Below, piece after piece: positions 5,765 to 7,665 of a stretch of 7,665 nucleotides of DNA. Position 1 is the first letter of the stretch; the number at the start of each line of letters is the position of its first letter. A program made the position numbers and the translations under genes. This DNA comes from an uncultured Bacteroidales bacterium. Lineage in GTDB: Bacteria > Bacteroidota > Bacteroidia > Bacteroidales > JAUNSR01. The stretch lies in contig CAMTOW010000085.1 of assembly GCA_947074245.1 (NCBI GenBank), positions 1-7,665 on the forward strand, in the 5' to 3' direction. The notes under the pieces were generated by a model that worked only from the letters and a program-made list of their open reading frames with translations, was not told the origin of the DNA and did no database searches.

Positions 5765-6994
5765 ATGAATCTTACAGAACGTTTTCTTCATTATGTAAGT
5801 AAAGACACACAGTCGGATGAACTTACCCAGATGACACCCAGCACTCCGGGCCAGATGGAATTTGCCAAAGAGTTAAAACATGAACTCGAACAACTCGGAC
5901 TGACCGAAATCTCATTGGATGAAAACGGTTACCTGATGGCTACCCTTCCGGCGAATACCGACAAGGACGTGCCGGTAATCGGTTTTATCGCCCACATGGA
6001 TACTTCGCCCGACATGAGCGGTCGCAATGTATCGCCGCGTATCGTGAAAGATTACGACGGGGGTGATATCGTTTTGAACGAAGCGGAAAAAATCACGCTT
6101 TCCCCCAAAGCATTCCCTGAATTAAAAAACTATATCGGTCAGGATCTGATCGTAACCAACGGGCTCACTCTATTGGGAGCCGACGATAAAGCCGGTATCG
6201 CAGAGATCGTTTCGGCCATGCAGTATCTGATGAAACATCCTGAGATCAAACACGGTAAAGTACGTGTGGCGTTTACGCCGGATGAGGAGATCGGACTGGG
6301 CGCGCATAAATTCGACGTATCCCGTTTCGGGGCGGAATGGGCTTATACGATGGATGGTGGCGAAATCGGCGAACTGGAATATGAGAATTTCAATGCTGCC
6401 GTAGCTAAGATTACCTTCAAAGGACGTAACGTGCATCCGGGTTATGCGAAAGATAAAATGATCAACTCGATCCGCGTTGCCAATCAGTTCGTGAGCATGT
6501 TGCCGCGTACGGAAACTCCGGAGCATACGACCGGTTACGAAGGATTCTATCATCTGATCGATTTCAAAGGCACCGTCGAAGAATCGTCGATCACTTATAT
6601 CATCCGCGATCACGATCGCGAGCTTTTCGAACGTCGCAAAAAAGAGATCGAACATCTTGTCAATAAGATCAATCAGGAGTTTCCGAATTGCGCTTCGTTG
6701 GAGATGAAAGATCAATACTATAATATGCGCGAGAAGGTTGAACCGGTAAAATACATTGTGGATCTGGCTTTTGAGGCGATGGAAGCGGCAGGCGTAACTC
6801 CTGTTGTGAAACCGATTCGCGGAGGTACAGACGGCTCGCAGTTATCGTACAAAGGATTGCCTTGTCCGAACATCTTCGCCGGAGGTTTGAATTTCCACGG
6901 ACGTTATGAATTCGTGCCGATCCCGTCGATGGAAAAAGCGATGATGACCGTCGTGAAGATTTGTGAACTCGTGACGGAGAAAAACTTCAAATAA
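5765..6994 (+). CDS. pepT: Peptidase T, tripeptide aminopeptidase (M20B)
   Basis: The product has 409 residues, the normal length of PepT. It is a cytoplasmic di-zinc enzyme that removes the N-terminal residue from tripeptides in the final steps of peptide use. All metal and catalytic residues are visible: H77 and D79 in AHMDTSPD, the bridging D140 in GADDKAG, the general base pair E174-E175 in TPDEE, D197 in TMDGGE, and the last zinc ligand H378 in GGLNFHGR. These fall within one residue of the Salmonella PepT numbering. Other family marks are GRNVHPGYAK (220-229) in the lid/dimerisation domain and IRGGTDGSQLS (361-371). There is no signal peptide. The gene stands alone: it has a -7 box 40 nt upstream and a hairpin terminator 30 nt after the stop codon. 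It is intact, and nothing about it is odd. Confidence 0.97.
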   Translation: MNLTERFLHYVSKDTQSDELTQMTPSTPGQMEFAKELKHELEQLGLTEISLDENGYLMATLPANTDKDVPVIGFIAHMDTSPDMSGRNVSPRIVKDYDGGDIVLNEAEKITLSPKAFPELKNYIGQDLIVTNGLTLLGADDKAGIAEIVSAMQYLMKHPEIKHGKVRVAFTPDEEIGLGAHKFDVSRFGAEWAYTMDGGEIGELEYENFNAAVAKITFKGRNVHPGYAKDKMINSIRVANQFVSMLPRTETPEHTTGYEGFYHLIDFKGTVEESSITYIIRDHDRELFERRKKEIEHLVNKINQEFPNCASLEMKDQYYNMREKVEPVKYIVDLAFEAMEAAGVTPVVKPIRGGTDGSQLSYKGLPCPNIFAGGLNFHGRYEFVPIPSMEKAMMTVVKICELVTEKNFK

Positions 6995-7023
6995 TCGGAT
7001 TCGATAGTGGATCTGAAAAATAG

Positions 7024-7070
7024 AAATGCCTTCCGGTATGCCATCAAATGGTAGCCGGAAGGCATTTTTT
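7024..7070. terminator. Bidirectional intrinsic terminator between pepT and the channel gene
   Basis: A perfect 13-bp stem pairs AAATGCCTTCCGG (7024-7036) with CCGGAAGGCATTT (7055-7067). An inner CCAT/ATGG stem (7041-7044 with 7048-7051) caps it. On the plus strand it is followed by a T run (7065-7071), ending pepT. On the minus strand it directly follows the stop codon of the channel gene (TAA, 7072-7070) and is followed by a T-rich stretch, so it probably serves both convergent genes. Confidence 0.9.
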
Positions 7071-7665
7071 TATAATTTCTTTTCAGCCGGACGATTGGTG
7101 TCGGGTTCGGATGCCGGACTCGGAGTTTCGGTTTCCGCCTGGGGCGTTTCTTCGGGTTGGACGGGAGTCTCCGAATCCGTAGCCGTTGTCTGCGCTGCGG
7201 CTGTTGCCGAGACATTTCCAGATGGGTTGGGCGTGTTTCCCGTCGGTGCGTTATCTGCCGGAGCGATATCATCATAAGAAGGTTCTTTCGGTTGATGATC
7301 GAGGTTAGGGAACGGCGGATATGGTCGTTTCGGAATCGTGGTTTCATTGCCGTCGCGCATCGCGTAGTAATGCGGCGACATGATTTCTACGCCGGCCTTA
7401 TTGAATGAATCTTGAATATTCTGCAAAAGAATCGACAGAATCTTCGGTTGTTTGTCCGCATCCAGAATATAAGCGTTGATCTGATATACGGGATACCAGT
7501 CGTTGAGCGACGTTTCGAGCACAAACGGCGCGGGCTCTTTACATACGCCCGGTGTGGCAAGCGCCGCATCGATCAGCAACTGATGGATTTCACGCCAGGC
7601 AGCATCGTAGCCGATGGTCACTTCGGTATGAATGATCAGTCCGAATTTGCGTGTCGAAGCGCTGT
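7070..7665 (-). CDS. MscS-family mechanosensitive ion channel, C-terminal part with Pro/Thr/Glu-rich tail
   Basis: The frame is open to the right edge, so 197 C-terminal residues are seen and the start lies outside. The opening STRKFGLIIHTEVTIGYDAAWR matches the end of the MscS beta domain and the start of its C-terminal alpha/beta domain. The following HQLLIDAAL, PFVLETSLNDWYPVYQINAYI and NIQDSFNKAGVEIMSPHYYAMR continue that domain in order. The membrane helices and pore are upstream. MscS-like channels open under membrane tension to release solutes after osmotic downshift. After the conserved end (near NETTIPKRPYPP) the protein carries about 80 more residues made mainly of Pro, Thr, Ala, Glu and Ser, likely disordered and cytoplasmic. 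An internal GTG at 7621 is not a start, because conserved domain sequence continues upstream. The gene converges on pepT and shares its terminator. Confidence 0.85.
   Translation of the reverse strand, partial: SASTRKFGLIIHTEVTIGYDAAWREIHQLLIDAALATPGVCKEPAPFVLETSLNDWYPVYQINAYILDADKQPKILSILLQNIQDSFNKAGVEIMSPHYYAMRDGNETTIPKRPYPPFPNLDHQPKEPSYDDIAPADNAPTGNTPNPSGNVSATAAAQTTATDSETPVQPEETPQAETETPSPASEPDTNRPAEKKL

Noticed and set aside
6170..6715. Minus-strand open frame of 181 codons inside pepT
   Set aside because: It is antisense to an intact pepT with all its catalytic residues, and shows no family features.
1..7665. Defence system, mobile element or secondary-metabolite cluster built around the nuclease
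   Set aside because: The nuclease is a single housekeeping-type exported enzyme with its own promoter. No toxin, immunity, helicase, integrase, transposase or repeat array is present around it.

Overview
The window looks like ordinary chromosomal DNA from a member of the phylum Bacteroidota, most likely order Bacteroidales. Three things support this. Four promoters carry the Bacteroides-type -7 box TAnnTTTG (TATATTTG or TATCTTTG). There is a 'putative porin' of a type typical of this phylum. Shine-Dalgarno sites are weak or absent. Family-level placement (for example Tannerellaceae) is only a guess. I see no tRNA, rRNA, CRISPR array, insertion sequence, phage gene or attachment site.

Layout, left to right. 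(1) The minus strand at 1-243 holds the N-terminal part of an RseC/MucC-family membrane protein with a Cys cluster. It has its own promoter and runs out of the window; in this phylum the gene usually leads an rnf operon. (2) A two-gene minus-strand unit follows: an outer-membrane porin (3174-1207), then 12 nt later a membrane-anchored family 3 solute-binding protein (1194-397). It ends in a strong intrinsic terminator (375-321). (3) Divergent from the porin are two tandem short chromate-transporter (CHR) half proteins (3273-3821 and 3846-4448). (4) A membrane-anchored DNA/RNA non-specific endonuclease on the minus strand (5477-4389) converges on the second CHR gene, and the two coding ends overlap by 60 nt. 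(5) A divergent intergenic region of 287 nt contains two overlapping inverted repeats and the promoters of the nuclease and of pepT. (6) pepT (5765-6994), peptidase T, ends in a terminator hairpin shared with (7) the C-terminal part of an MscS-type mechanosensitive channel (7665-7070, minus) that carries a long Pro/Thr/Glu-rich tail.

The genes mostly concern the cell envelope: outer-membrane uptake, a tethered binding protein, an inner-membrane anion transporter, an exported nuclease, a mechanosensitive channel and a cytoplasmic peptidase. Only the porin/binding-protein pair and the CHR pair look functionally coupled. Three translation starts (porin, first CHR gene, nuclease) are set inside longer open frames because those frames begin within or upstream of a -7 promoter box.

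I found no convincing new multi-gene system. The best leads are the porin plus binding-protein pair without a permease, a possibly leaderless porin mRNA, the 60-nt convergent overlap, the mutually exclusive hairpins upstream of pepT, and the disordered tail of the channel.
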